Shown: piece by piece, positions 1 to 5,373 of the stretch
Layout: every line of letters starts with the position of its first letter
How positions within the stretch are numbered: the first letter of the stretch is position 1
Assembly: GCA_028718575.1 (NCBI GenBank)
Contig: JAQULN010000232.1
Span: 1 to 5,373, forward strand
From: Candidatus Krumholzibacteriia bacterium
GTDB taxonomy: Bacteria > Krumholzibacteriota > Krumholzibacteriia > LZORAL124-64-63
Length of the DNA: 5,373 nucleotides
Reading direction: 5' to 3'
Position numbers and translations under genes: made by a program
The notes under the pieces: generated by a model
Database searches by the model: none
Told to the model about the DNA's origin: nothing
What the model saw: only the letters and a program-made list of their open reading frames with translations

Positions 1-2
1 AG

Positions 3-1046
3 CGGGAGCCGGGCCTGGTGGACGTGAATTCCCGGGGCGAGGATGCCGCCGAGGAGCTGCACGTGATCGTCGATCGCGAACTGGCCAACCGCTATGGCCT
101 GCAACCGGACCAGGTCGGCCAGATGGTCGGTTTGACGTTTCGTGGACGCCGTCTGCCGAAGTTCCCCACACCCGACGGCGAGCGCGAGATGCGGCTGGCG
201 CTTGACGAGCGGACCGAACGCAGCGTTGATGACCTGCGCCTGCTGCCGTTGTACGCCGAAGGCGGCGGTCTGGTACCCTTGGCGGCGGTCGCCGAGCTGA
301 CGCCCCGGCCGGGATCGCTGCAAATTCATCGCAACAACAGACAAACCAACGTGCGGGTCTTCGCCCGTTTCGAGCAGGGTACCGGCGACCAGTGGCGGCA
401 GCGGGTCGCGGCCATCCTGAATGGCCTGGAATGGCCGCTCGGCTATGGTTGGTCGTTCGGGGAATGGGAGGAGCAGCGGCGCGAGCAATCCCGCGAGATG
501 TGGACCAACCTGCTGCTGGCGCTGCTGTTGGTATTCGCGGTGATGGCCGGCTTGTTCGAATCGGTGCCGCAAGCGGTCGCGTTGATGGTGGCGCTGCCGT
601 TCGCCCTGGCGGGCGCGTTCTGGACGCTGTACTTGACCGGGACCGATTTCGACCAGCCGGCAAGCATCGGCCTGTTGCTGCTGATCGGCATCGTGGTCAA
701 CAACGGCATCGTGATGCTGGCGCACATCAACCACCATCGACGAACCGGTCTGAATCGGATGCAGGCCATGCTGCGCGGCGGGCGCGAGCGGCTGCGGCCG
801 GTCATGATGACGGCCACGACCACAGTGCTCGGCCTGGTGCCGATCGTGGTCCAGAAACCGAGCCTGGGCGGTGTCTACTACTACAGCGTAGCGCTCGTGA
901 TCATGGGCGGTCTGGTCGTCTCCGCGTTCTTGACCACCATCCTGTTGCCGACCACCGCGGCCATCGCCGAGGATATGTTCGCGGCGATCCTGCGGCCGTG
1001 GCGGGGACGACGTGCGTCCGGGGTCGTCCGGGAAGATTCGCCGTGA
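3..1046 (+). CDS. RND-family efflux transporter permease, C-terminal part (5' end outside window)
   Basis: This is the last third of a proton-driven RND inner-membrane exporter of the AcrB/MdtB type, the pump subunit of a tripartite efflux system working with a periplasmic adaptor and an outer-membrane channel. The frame is already open at base 3, so the GTG at 18 is not the real start. Counting from that GTG, residues 1-150 are the end of the second periplasmic loop (docking and porter subdomains). Hydrophobic helices follow at about 163-181, 184-206, 215-237, 258-279 and 286-312, matching TM8 to TM12. The signature GIVVNNGIVML (224-234) and ERLRPVMMT (257-265) are TM10 and TM11 landmarks. 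By alignment from memory, Arg258 and Thr265 match AcrB Arg971 and Thr978 of the proton relay, while the AcrB Lys940 position is Asn228. The tail is short and arginine-rich. Substrate cannot be read from this part. No adaptor gene follows, so any partners lie upstream. The family is near certain; drug versus other substrate is open. Confidence 0.93.
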   Translation, partial: REPGLVDVNSRGEDAAEELHVIVDRELANRYGLQPDQVGQMVGLTFRGRRLPKFPTPDGEREMRLALDERTERSVDDLRLLPLYAEGGGLVPLAAVAELTPRPGSLQIHRNNRQTNVRVFARFEQGTGDQWRQRVAAILNGLEWPLGYGWSFGEWEEQRREQSREMWTNLLLALLLVFAVMAGLFESVPQAVALMVALPFALAGAFWTLYLTGTDFDQPASIGLLLLIGIVVNNGIVMLAHINHHRRTGLNRMQAMLRGGRERLRPVMMTATTTVLGLVPIVVQKPSLGGVYYYSVALVIMGGLVVSAFLTTILLPTTAAIAEDMFAAILRPWRGRRASGVVREDSP

Positions 1047-1347
1047 GCCAATGATAACGCACGATCGCGATGGCCGGGCCGCGAACAGCGAACCGGCTAT
1101 CCGGCGACCCTGGACAAAGAGTCGACAAGAAACAAGACTTTTAAGGTGATAAATTTTGGTTTCCGGGGTGCGTCGTGAGTGTATCTCGGCGAATATCTTG
1201 AAATAATTCCCTACCGGGGAAAAGAGTCCGGCCGTTGACCAGATTTCCCGGTTTGCGGCTCGATCATGGTTTCTGACCATCCCTCAGCCCGGAAAGCCGA
1301 AGCGGAGGCCGAGGGCCTCCGCTTCCGGCGCAAGCTGGCGATGGCTG
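1047..1347. other. Intergenic region without a convincing gene
   Basis: This 301-bp gap separates the end of the RND gene from the 3' end of the convergent secreted-protein gene. The part from about 1130 to 1215 is clearly richer in A and T than its surroundings, as promoter or untranslated DNA often is, but I could not find a -35/-10 pair with acceptable spacing on either strand. Several inverted repeats occur: TTCCC/GGGAA around 1207-1221, an alternative ACCGGG(G)AAA with TTTCCCGGT at 1213-1222 and 1244-1252, ATGGT/ACCAT at 1266-1280, and the strong hairpin annotated separately at 1299-1325. None to the left of 1299 is followed by a T run, so the RND terminator is not identified. A 32-codon ATG frame at 1051-1149 has no ribosome-binding site or recognisable sequence. 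Confidence 0.6.
1299..1325 (-). terminator. Hairpin, probable terminator of the secreted-protein gene
   Basis: A perfect 12-bp inverted repeat (GAAGCGGAGGCC, loop GAG, GGCCTCCGCTTC) starts 22 bp past the stop codon of the - strand gene, where an intrinsic terminator would lie. Read on the - strand it is followed only by GGCTTTCC, so the usual run of T is reduced to three. Read on the + strand there is no T run at all. The stem is strong enough to stop or protect a transcript, but with so weak a U tract it may act as a 3' stability element or need Rho. The position favours service to the - strand gene; a role in blocking read-through from the RND gene is also possible. Confidence 0.55.
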
Positions 1348-2007
1348 TCAGCGAAAGAGAGCCTTCACATCGGCCCACGTCGACGCGTCGGTCTGAACCG
1401 GGGCGCCGCCGGCGGGGTAGACGGCGTTCGGCAGCCGCACGCTGGCGTGATCAGGCACGGTGATCTCGAAGTCGTCCACGAGGATGACATCGCCGACCGA
1501 TCCGTACACGACGCCGTCGATCACCAAACCGGTGTTGCCTTCTTCGATGGTCCAGGTCCAGGTGAAATGCTCCCAACCGCTCTGATAGCCAAAGTCGTTA
1601 TTGCCCATGCAGTTCCCGTCGTAGGCGACCATGTCCTGCAACAAGGGGGAACCAGCGTCGACCAGGGAGTTGTTGTAGTGGGCCCAGAAACGGAAGTACG
1701 GCATGGCGCCAAAGTCGTCCATCCGCCAGATGCTGGCTGTGACTTGGTCGCCGGCCTCGAGGCCCCATACGGCGGCCAAAAAGCCCAGGGCATATCCCTC
1801 GGTCGGCAGGTTGTTCTTGATCAGCACCAGGCCGTAGCCTTCGCTGCCCGGCCGATTGGCGCCGGCTTCGATGACGGTTTCCATATCCGTGTCGAAGCAG
1901 CCGATATAGTCGGCGGCGCCGTCCGCCCAATCGTAGGTATAGGTCTGGGCCGCGATGACCGGCATGGTCAGTAACAGGGCGGCCAGGGTGAGCGTGAGCT
2001 TGCGCAT
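1348..2007 (-). CDS. Secreted protein of unknown function, probable beta-sandwich (jelly-roll) domain
   Basis: I do not recognise a named family. The 219-residue product starts with a typical Sec signal peptide: MRK, a hydrophobic core at 4-18, and a likely cleavage after Ala19 or Ala20 (VIAA/QTY). The mature part is acidic and rich in Trp, Tyr and Gly, with alternating beta-strand-like stretches. Residues 83-112 (GLEAGDQVTASIW, then PYFRFWAHYNNS) and 171-184 (VGDVILVDDFEITV) look like strands of a carbohydrate-binding-module type jelly roll, whose last strand often reads 'hydrophobic-D-D-hydrophobic'. Two cysteines remain after cleavage (37 and 133) and could form one disulfide. No catalytic motif is visible. 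After a Pro/Gly linker (about 193-203) the protein ends in STWADVKALFR. The ATG start is supported by AGGAGG (2016-2021) at 8 nt spacing and by the signal peptide beginning exactly there. It is a single-gene unit, divergent from asnS. Likely exported to the periplasm or cell surface; a glycan-binding or structural role is only inference. Confidence 0.85.
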   Translation of the reverse strand: MRKLTLTLAALLLTMPVIAAQTYTYDWADGAADYIGCFDTDMETVIEAGANRPGSEGYGLVLIKNNLPTEGYALGFLAAVWGLEAGDQVTASIWRMDDFGAMPYFRFWAHYNNSLVDAGSPLLQDMVAYDGNCMGNNDFGYQSGWEHFTWTWTIEEGNTGLVIDGVVYGSVGDVILVDDFEITVPDHASVRLPNAVYPAGGAPVQTDASTWADVKALFR

Positions 2008-2135
2008 GGTTCGGTCCTCCTGCAGGTGGAATTGCCTGTGCCTGGCCGCAATGTCGGCAGAATGGCTCCGGACTTGAGGATTTCTTGATAATTAGCAGTA
2101 GGCTGCCAGCCCCCTGCCCGGTGCCCGACATCGCG

Positions 2136-2164
2136 TTGTCGGCGCCGGACCGCCGTGCTATCTT
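2136..2164 (+). promoter_or_regulatory. Possible sigma70-type promoter of asnS
   Basis: TTGTCG (2136-2141) and TATCTT (2159-2164) are separated by exactly 17 bp. Each hexamer matches 4 of 6 consensus bases, so this is a moderate candidate. It would start transcription near 2171 and give a leader of about 50 nt before the asnS ATG. It overlaps the first copy of the tandem repeat, so a factor bound to the repeat would compete with polymerase. The match is weak enough to arise by chance. Confidence 0.35.
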
Positions 2165-2189
2165 CCCGGCGCCGGACCGCTCGCTATCT
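2140..2189. repeat. Imperfect tandem direct repeat, two copies of about 24 bp with palindromic GGCGCC cores
   Basis: Copy 1 (2140-2163) and copy 2 (2167-2189) share CGGCGCCGGACCGC exactly, then differ over 2-3 bases, then both read GCTATCT. The period is 27 bp at the left block and 26 bp at the right block. Each copy contains the 8-bp palindrome CGGCGCCG, extended to CCGGCGCCGG in copy 2. Because of this the copies can also pair with each other (2140-2148 with 2166-2174, 9 GC pairs, 17-nt loop). They could be paired operator sites 32-82 bp before the asnS start, or a simple local duplication. Confidence 0.7.
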
Positions 2190-2221
2190 GTTTTGCTCGG
2201 GTTCGTGACCAAGGAGAGACC

Positions 2222-3622
2222 ATGGCCTGGGAGACCATCGCCGACCTTCTGACCGGCCAGGTACCCGCCGGAACCGCCGTGACCGTCAAGGGGTGGGTGC
2301 GCACACGCCGCGACTCCAAGGCGGGCTTGAGCTTCATCCTGCTGCATGATGGGACTTGTTTCGAGGGGCTGCAGGTGGTGGCGCCTGGTGAGTTGCCCAA
2401 CTACGCGGACGCGATCCAGCGTCTGTCGGCCGGCTGTGCCGTTGAGTGCGACGGCGAACTGGTTGCCAGTCAGGGCAAGGGACAGACCGTCGAGCTGCGG
2501 GCGAGCGCGGTCCGGGTGATCGGCTGGGTGGAGGACCCCGAGACTTATCCCGTCCAGCCCAAGCGGCACAGCCTGGAGTTTCTACGCGAGGTGGCGCACC
2601 TGCGCCCGCGCACCAACACCTTTGGCGCGGTCACGCGGGTGCGGAACTGCCTGGCCCAGGCCACGCACCGTTTCTTCCACGAGCGCGGCTTCTACTGGAT
2701 CCACACGCCGATCATCACCGGCGCCGATGCCGAAGGGGCCGGCGAGCTGTTCCGCGTCTCGACCCTCGACGCCGCGAATCCGCCGCGCAAGCCGGACGGC
2801 AGCATCGACTGGTCGCAGGATTTCTTCGGCAAGCAGGCGTTCCTGTCGGTCAGCGGACAACTCAACGTCGAGACTTACTGCCAAGCCTTGACGCGGGTCT
2901 ACACCTTCGGACCGACCTTTCGCGCCGAGAACAGCAACACCAGCCGTCATCTGTCCGAATTCTGGATGATCGAGCCCGAGATCGCCTTCGCCGATCTGAG
3001 CGACGATGCCGATCTGGCCGAGGCCTATCTGAAATTCATCTTCGCCGCCGTGCTCGGCGAGCGGGCGGACGACATGGCGTTCTTCGCGCAACATGTCCAG
3101 CCCGACTGCGTGACTCGCCTCGAGCGCTTCGTGCAGACGAGCTTCGAGCGCATGACCTACACCGAGGCCATCGCGCATCTCCAGAAGAGCGGCCGCGCCT
3201 GGGAGTTCCCGCCCGCCTGGGGCAGCGACCTGCAGAGCGAGCACGAACGCTATCTGTGCGAAGATCTCTGCGACCGGCCAGTCGTCGTGATGGATTATCC
3301 GCAGGAGATCAAGGCTTTCTACATGCGGCTGAATGACGACGGGCGCACGGTCGCCGCCATGGATGTGCTGGCGCCAGGTATCGGCGAGATCATCGGCGGT
3401 TCGCAGCGTGAGGAACGCCTTGACGTGCTCGACGCCAGGATCAAGGCCCTGGGGCTGCCGTTGGCGAATTACTGGTGGTATCGCGACTTGCGCCGCTACG
3501 GCACCTGCCCGCACGCCGGCTTCGGGCTCGGCTTCGACCGCGCCGTCAACTACGTGACGGGCATGAAGAACATCCGCGACGTGATTCCGTTTCCGCGCGC
3601 GCCCAAGCAGGTTGAGTTCTGA
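2222..3622 (+). CDS. asnS: Asparaginyl-tRNA synthetase (class II, cytoplasmic)
   Basis: This enzyme joins asparagine to tRNA-Asn using ATP. The protein has 466 residues, the same length as E. coli AsnRS as I remember it, and the two look collinear throughout. Residues 15-105 form the N-terminal OB-fold that reads the anticodon (VTVKGWVRTRRDSKAG at 20-35). The linker includes the AsnRS hallmark YPVQPKRHSLEFLREVAHL (109-127). The class II core follows: motif 1 around 149-166, motif 2 at 231-253 with FRAENSNTSRH (Arg234), and motif 3 at 433-457 with GFGLGFDR (Arg440). AsnRS-typical blocks DYPQEIKAFYMR (358-369), GEIIGGSQREER (388-399) and YWWYRDLRRYGT (417-428) separate it from AspRS. All key motifs are intact. 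The ATG has AAGGAG at 5 nt. Its presence argues that the cell makes Asn-tRNA directly, though an indirect GatCAB route could coexist. It stands alone, divergent from the secreted-protein gene and convergent with the ligase gene. Confidence 0.98.
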   Translation: MAWETIADLLTGQVPAGTAVTVKGWVRTRRDSKAGLSFILLHDGTCFEGLQVVAPGELPNYADAIQRLSAGCAVECDGELVASQGKGQTVELRASAVRVIGWVEDPETYPVQPKRHSLEFLREVAHLRPRTNTFGAVTRVRNCLAQATHRFFHERGFYWIHTPIITGADAEGAGELFRVSTLDAANPPRKPDGSIDWSQDFFGKQAFLSVSGQLNVETYCQALTRVYTFGPTFRAENSNTSRHLSEFWMIEPEIAFADLSDDADLAEAYLKFIFAAVLGERADDMAFFAQHVQPDCVTRLERFVQTSFERMTYTEAIAHLQKSGRAWEFPPAWGSDLQSEHERYLCEDLCDRPVVVMDYPQEIKAFYMRLNDDGRTVAAMDVLAPGIGEIIGGSQREERLDVLDARIKALGLPLANYWWYRDLRRYGTCPHAGFGLGFDRAVNYVTGMKNIRDVIPFPRAPKQVEF

Positions 3623-3628
3623 CGCGCG

Positions 3629-3646
3629 GCCGTTCCCGCGGGCGGC
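3629..3646 (+). terminator. Small GC hairpin between convergent genes, weak terminator candidate
   Basis: The 24-bp gap between the asnS stop and the ligase stop contains GCCGTTC/GGGCGGC with loop CCGC. As RNA from the + strand it forms 7 pairs, two of them G-U. On the - strand the wobble pairs become A-C mismatches, so the fold suits asnS read-through better. There is no T run after it. It abuts the ligase stop codon. Termination here may instead depend on Rho or on polymerase collision. Confidence 0.25.
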
Positions 3647-5308
3647 TCAGCCGAAGAAGTTGTAGAGCCGGCGCTTGATCTTCTTGGTGGGCGTTTTCTC
3701 GAACTCGTCGAAGATGAGCTTGATCTGGGAGACGGCCGCGTAGGCCGGCGGGCGGGAGTTCATGGCCTGGCGGTTGCGCTCCATCATCTCGGCGAGTTGC
3801 CGTTCGTCGAGACGATCCCGGTCGGCACGGTCCATGTCAGGGTAGATCAGCGCGCAGATCTTACCGCCGTTGTCGAGAACGAGCGACTCCATGACATACG
3901 GCAGCTCGTTGAGCTTGGCCTCGATCTCTTCGGGAAAGACATTCTGGCCCGAGGGCGAGAGGATGATGTTCTTGCAGCGGCCCGTCAGAAAGAGGAAGCC
4001 GTCGGCGTCCAGGCGGCCGAGATCACCCGTGTGCAGCCAGCCGTCGTGATCGATGGCTTCGCGCGAGGCGCCGGGATCCTTGTAGTAGCCGAGCATCACG
4101 TTCTCGCCGCGGACGAGCACCTCGCCGATCCCGGTGGCGGCGTCCTGCATATCGATCCGGCACTCGAGGTAGGGGATGACTTTGCCGACCGAGCCGAGCG
4201 GCGGTTTGTTGCGCGACAGCGAGAAGCTGATCAGCGGTCCGCACTCGGTCATGCCGTAGCCGTTGGCCAGCTCCAATCCGATGCTCTGGAAGAAGGCGTC
4301 GGCCTCGCGGTTGAAAGCCGCTCCGCCGATGACGATCTCCTGGAACTCGCCGCCGAAGACCGCGCGAACGCGCTGCTTGATCCGCCGGTGGATGAGACGG
4401 TTAAGAGCGGGAATCTTCAGCATGACCCGCACGGCCGGCGATTCGAGCTGCGGCTTGATGCGGTTGCGGTAGATCTTCTCGATGATCAACGGCACCGAAA
4501 GCACGACCGTCGGCTTGATCTCGGCGAAGACTTGCAGCAGCACTTTGGGCGTCGGCAGCTTCTCGAGGAAGGTGACATGGCAGCCTCCCAGCGACGGCGC
4601 GAGCAAGTCGAACGCGCAGCCGTAGCAGTGCGCAAGGGGCAGAAAACTAACCAGGCGTTGATTGCGGCTGAGGTCGAGACAATCCAGATAGAAGCGCGCG
4701 TTGACCATCAGGCTGTGATGGGAGAGCATGACGCCCTTGCTGAAGCCGGTGGTTCCGCTCGTGTACACGATGCTCGCGAGGTCGCCGCCCGGCACCGGCG
4801 CGAAACGCAGACGGTCGGGAGATAGCAGAGCGCTGGCCCGCGGCAGGTACGCCGTCGGCGCGGCGGCCACGATCTCCGCCAGGCGCTTCTGGCGGCAGGA
4901 GCGCAGGCTGAAATCTTCCAGGCGCAGGATCCCTCGCAGCCCTTTCATACGGTCGTCGTCGAGGCGGTCGTAGACCGAATCGGCGACGATGAGCAGGACC
5001 GCATCAGAGTGTGCGACGATGTGGTGGATCTCCTCGGCGGTGAAATCCGGCAGGATGGGCACGCTGACCGCGCCGTAGGTCAGGGTGGCGAAATAGGCGA
5101 CCGCCCAGTGGGCGCTGTTGCGGCCGGCCAGGGCGATCTTGTCTCCGCGCTGCAGGCCGGCTTCCCGGAAGATGTGGTGCAGCATCAGGAGGCGCGACGC
5201 CACCTCGCTGTAGCGCAAGGTGGCGCCTTCGTAATCGCTATAGCACGGCTGGTCCCAGAACTCGCGGACGGTTGCGGCGAACGTCTCGACCAGATTTTCC
5301 TTGAGCAT
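3647..5308 (-). CDS. AMP-forming long-chain fatty acid--CoA ligase (ANL superfamily)
   Basis: The 553-residue enzyme activates a carboxylic acid, most likely a fatty acid, with ATP to an acyl-adenylate and then passes it to CoA. The ANL core motifs are complete: the phosphate loop YTSGTTGFSKGV (182-193), the adenine-binding NGYGMTECGP (349-358), the ribose-binding DGWLHTGDLG (422-431, Asp429), the hinge region LTGRCKNIILS (441-451, Arg444), and the C-terminal lysine block EKTPTKKIKRRLY (537-549), where Lys543 aligns with the usual catalytic lysine. The large domain covers about 1-440 and the small mobile domain 443-553. The opening block (MLKENLVETF, then GDKIAL, YGAVSVPIL and HHIVAHSDAVLL) resembles the acyl-CoA synthetases of Bacteroidota. 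No signal peptide or membrane helix is visible, so it should be cytoplasmic or peripherally membrane-bound. The ATG has AAGGAG 4 nt upstream, slightly tight. It follows another gene by 22 bp. Activation of another acid or transfer to ACP instead of CoA cannot be excluded, so I give no fadD symbol. Confidence 0.93.
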   Translation of the reverse strand: MLKENLVETFAATVREFWDQPCYSDYEGATLRYSEVASRLLMLHHIFREAGLQRGDKIALAGRNSAHWAVAYFATLTYGAVSVPILPDFTAEEIHHIVAHSDAVLLIVADSVYDRLDDDRMKGLRGILRLEDFSLRSCRQKRLAEIVAAAPTAYLPRASALLSPDRLRFAPVPGGDLASIVYTSGTTGFSKGVMLSHHSLMVNARFYLDCLDLSRNQRLVSFLPLAHCYGCAFDLLAPSLGGCHVTFLEKLPTPKVLLQVFAEIKPTVVLSVPLIIEKIYRNRIKPQLESPAVRVMLKIPALNRLIHRRIKQRVRAVFGGEFQEIVIGGAAFNREADAFFQSIGLELANGYGMTECGPLISFSLSRNKPPLGSVGKVIPYLECRIDMQDAATGIGEVLVRGENVMLGYYKDPGASREAIDHDGWLHTGDLGRLDADGFLFLTGRCKNIILSPSGQNVFPEEIEAKLNELPYVMESLVLDNGGKICALIYPDMDRADRDRLDERQLAEMMERNRQAMNSRPPAYAAVSQIKLIFDEFEKTPTKKIKRRLYNFFG

Positions 5309-5330
5309 GCCGCTCCTTCGGGCGCAGGGC

Positions 5331-5373
5331 TCAGCGACGCGAGCCGATGAGCAGCCGTAGCACGTACCAGAAC
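5331..5373 (-). CDS. 3' end of an upstream gene, product unknown (partial)
   Basis: Reading the - strand inward from base 5372, one frame gives FWYVLRLLIGSRR and a TGA at 5331-5333. This ends 22 bp before the ligase ATG, which is normal operon spacing, and the ligase Shine-Dalgarno lies in that gap. The 13 residues are aromatic and hydrophobic with a basic end, as at the cytoplasmic end of a final membrane helix, but this is too short to name a family. One other frame also stays open over this stretch, so the call rests on spacing and the plausible residue pattern. Confidence 0.45.
   Translation of the reverse strand, partial: FWYVLRLLIGSRR

Larger units (their letters stand above)
2008..2221. 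promoter_or_regulatory. Divergent intergenic region between the secreted-protein gene and asnS
   Basis: These 214 bp must hold the start signals for two genes read in opposite directions. The left end carries the Shine-Dalgarno AGGAGG (read on -) of the secreted-protein gene at 2016-2021. The right end carries AAGGAG at 2211-2216, 5 nt before the asnS ATG. A short AT-rich patch at about 2080-2097 (TTTCTTGATAATTAGC) stands out from the GC-rich surroundings and is the best place for a - strand promoter core, although no good hexamer pair can be read there. The tandem repeat and the possible asnS promoter are listed separately. No leader peptide, T-box or riboswitch is evident: the asnS leader would be only about 50 nt if the proposed promoter is right. 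Confidence 0.6.

Noticed and set aside
392..1054. 220-codon + strand frame inside the RND gene
   Set aside because: It is an overlapping alternate frame, very rich in Arg, Gly and Ala. The RND frame is clearly the coding one.
1051..1149. 32-codon ATG frame just after the RND stop
   Set aside because: It has no Shine-Dalgarno, a basic and random-looking translation, and no sign of conservation that can be judged here.
1122..1153. Promoter-like TCGACA (1122-1127) and GATAAA (1148-1153)
   Set aside because: The spacing is 20 bp, too long for a sigma70 promoter, and no + strand gene starts downstream.
1447..1974. 175-codon + strand frame opposite the secreted-protein gene
   Set aside because: The opposite strand has a signal peptide and a good AGGAGG, whereas this frame has neither.
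2171..2221. T-box, attenuator or amino-acid-responsive leader before asnS
   Set aside because: The leader is only about 50 nt if the proposed promoter is used. No T-box sequence, leader peptide or terminator/antiterminator pair can be seen.
1598..2569. 323-codon - strand frame spanning the divergent spacer and the start of asnS
   Set aside because: It overlaps the secreted-protein gene in another frame and runs through its Shine-Dalgarno. The translation is compositionally biased and has no domain.
2582..3514. 310-codon open frame on the - strand opposite asnS
   Set aside because: It is fully antisense to an unambiguous asnS, with no recognisable domain and no ribosome-binding site support. 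It is a GC-driven shadow.
3797..4825. 342-codon open frame on the + strand opposite the ligase gene
   Set aside because: It lies wholly inside the ligase gene on the other strand. Its translation is low-complexity, rich in Val, Ala, Asp and Arg, with no motif, as expected for an antisense frame in GC-rich coding DNA.
1..5373. Defence island, CRISPR, mobile element or biosynthetic cluster
   Set aside because: I saw no transposase, integrase, repeat-spacer array, toxin-antitoxin pair or terminal inverted repeats. The identified genes are a transporter, a housekeeping synthetase, a lipid ligase and one secreted protein.

Overview
The window is GC-rich (roughly 60% or more by eye) and comes from a Gram-negative bacterium. 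An RND-type inner-membrane efflux pump and a Sec-exported protein both point to a two-membrane cell. The acyl-CoA synthetase resembles the roughly 550-residue fatty acid ligases I associate with Bacteroidota. The secreted protein ends in a tail that I loosely associate with uncultured FCB-group lineages such as Krumholzibacteria or Eisenbacteria. That placement is an inference from remembered protein style, not a database result. I see no tRNA, rRNA, CRISPR array, insertion sequence or phage gene.

Layout, left to right. (1) The left edge cuts into the last third of an RND permease on the + strand (to 1046): the end of its periplasmic domain, then TM8 to TM12. (2) About 300 bp without a convincing gene follow (1047-1347). 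They include an AT-richer stretch and a perfect 12-bp GC-rich hairpin that probably ends the next gene. (3) A 219-residue secreted protein of unknown function lies on the - strand (1348-2007), with a signal peptide and a probable beta-sandwich (jelly-roll) fold. (4) A 214-bp divergent spacer (2008-2221) holds an imperfect tandem repeat built on a GGCGCC palindrome and a possible asnS promoter. (5) A complete asparaginyl-tRNA synthetase, asnS, is on the + strand (2222-3622). (6) Only 24 bp separate it from the end of a convergent, complete AMP-forming long-chain acyl-CoA synthetase on the - strand (3647-5308). (7) At the right edge, 22 bp upstream of the ligase start, the last 13 codons of another - strand gene can be read (5331-5373), so the ligase probably sits second or later in an operon.

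The genes do not form one pathway. They read as an ordinary chromosomal patchwork: the tail of an efflux operon, a single secreted protein, a housekeeping tRNA synthetase and a lipid-activation gene belonging to an operon that lies mostly off the right edge. I found no convincing undescribed multi-gene system. The least explained items are the secreted protein with its C-terminal tail, and the paired palindromic repeats in front of asnS.
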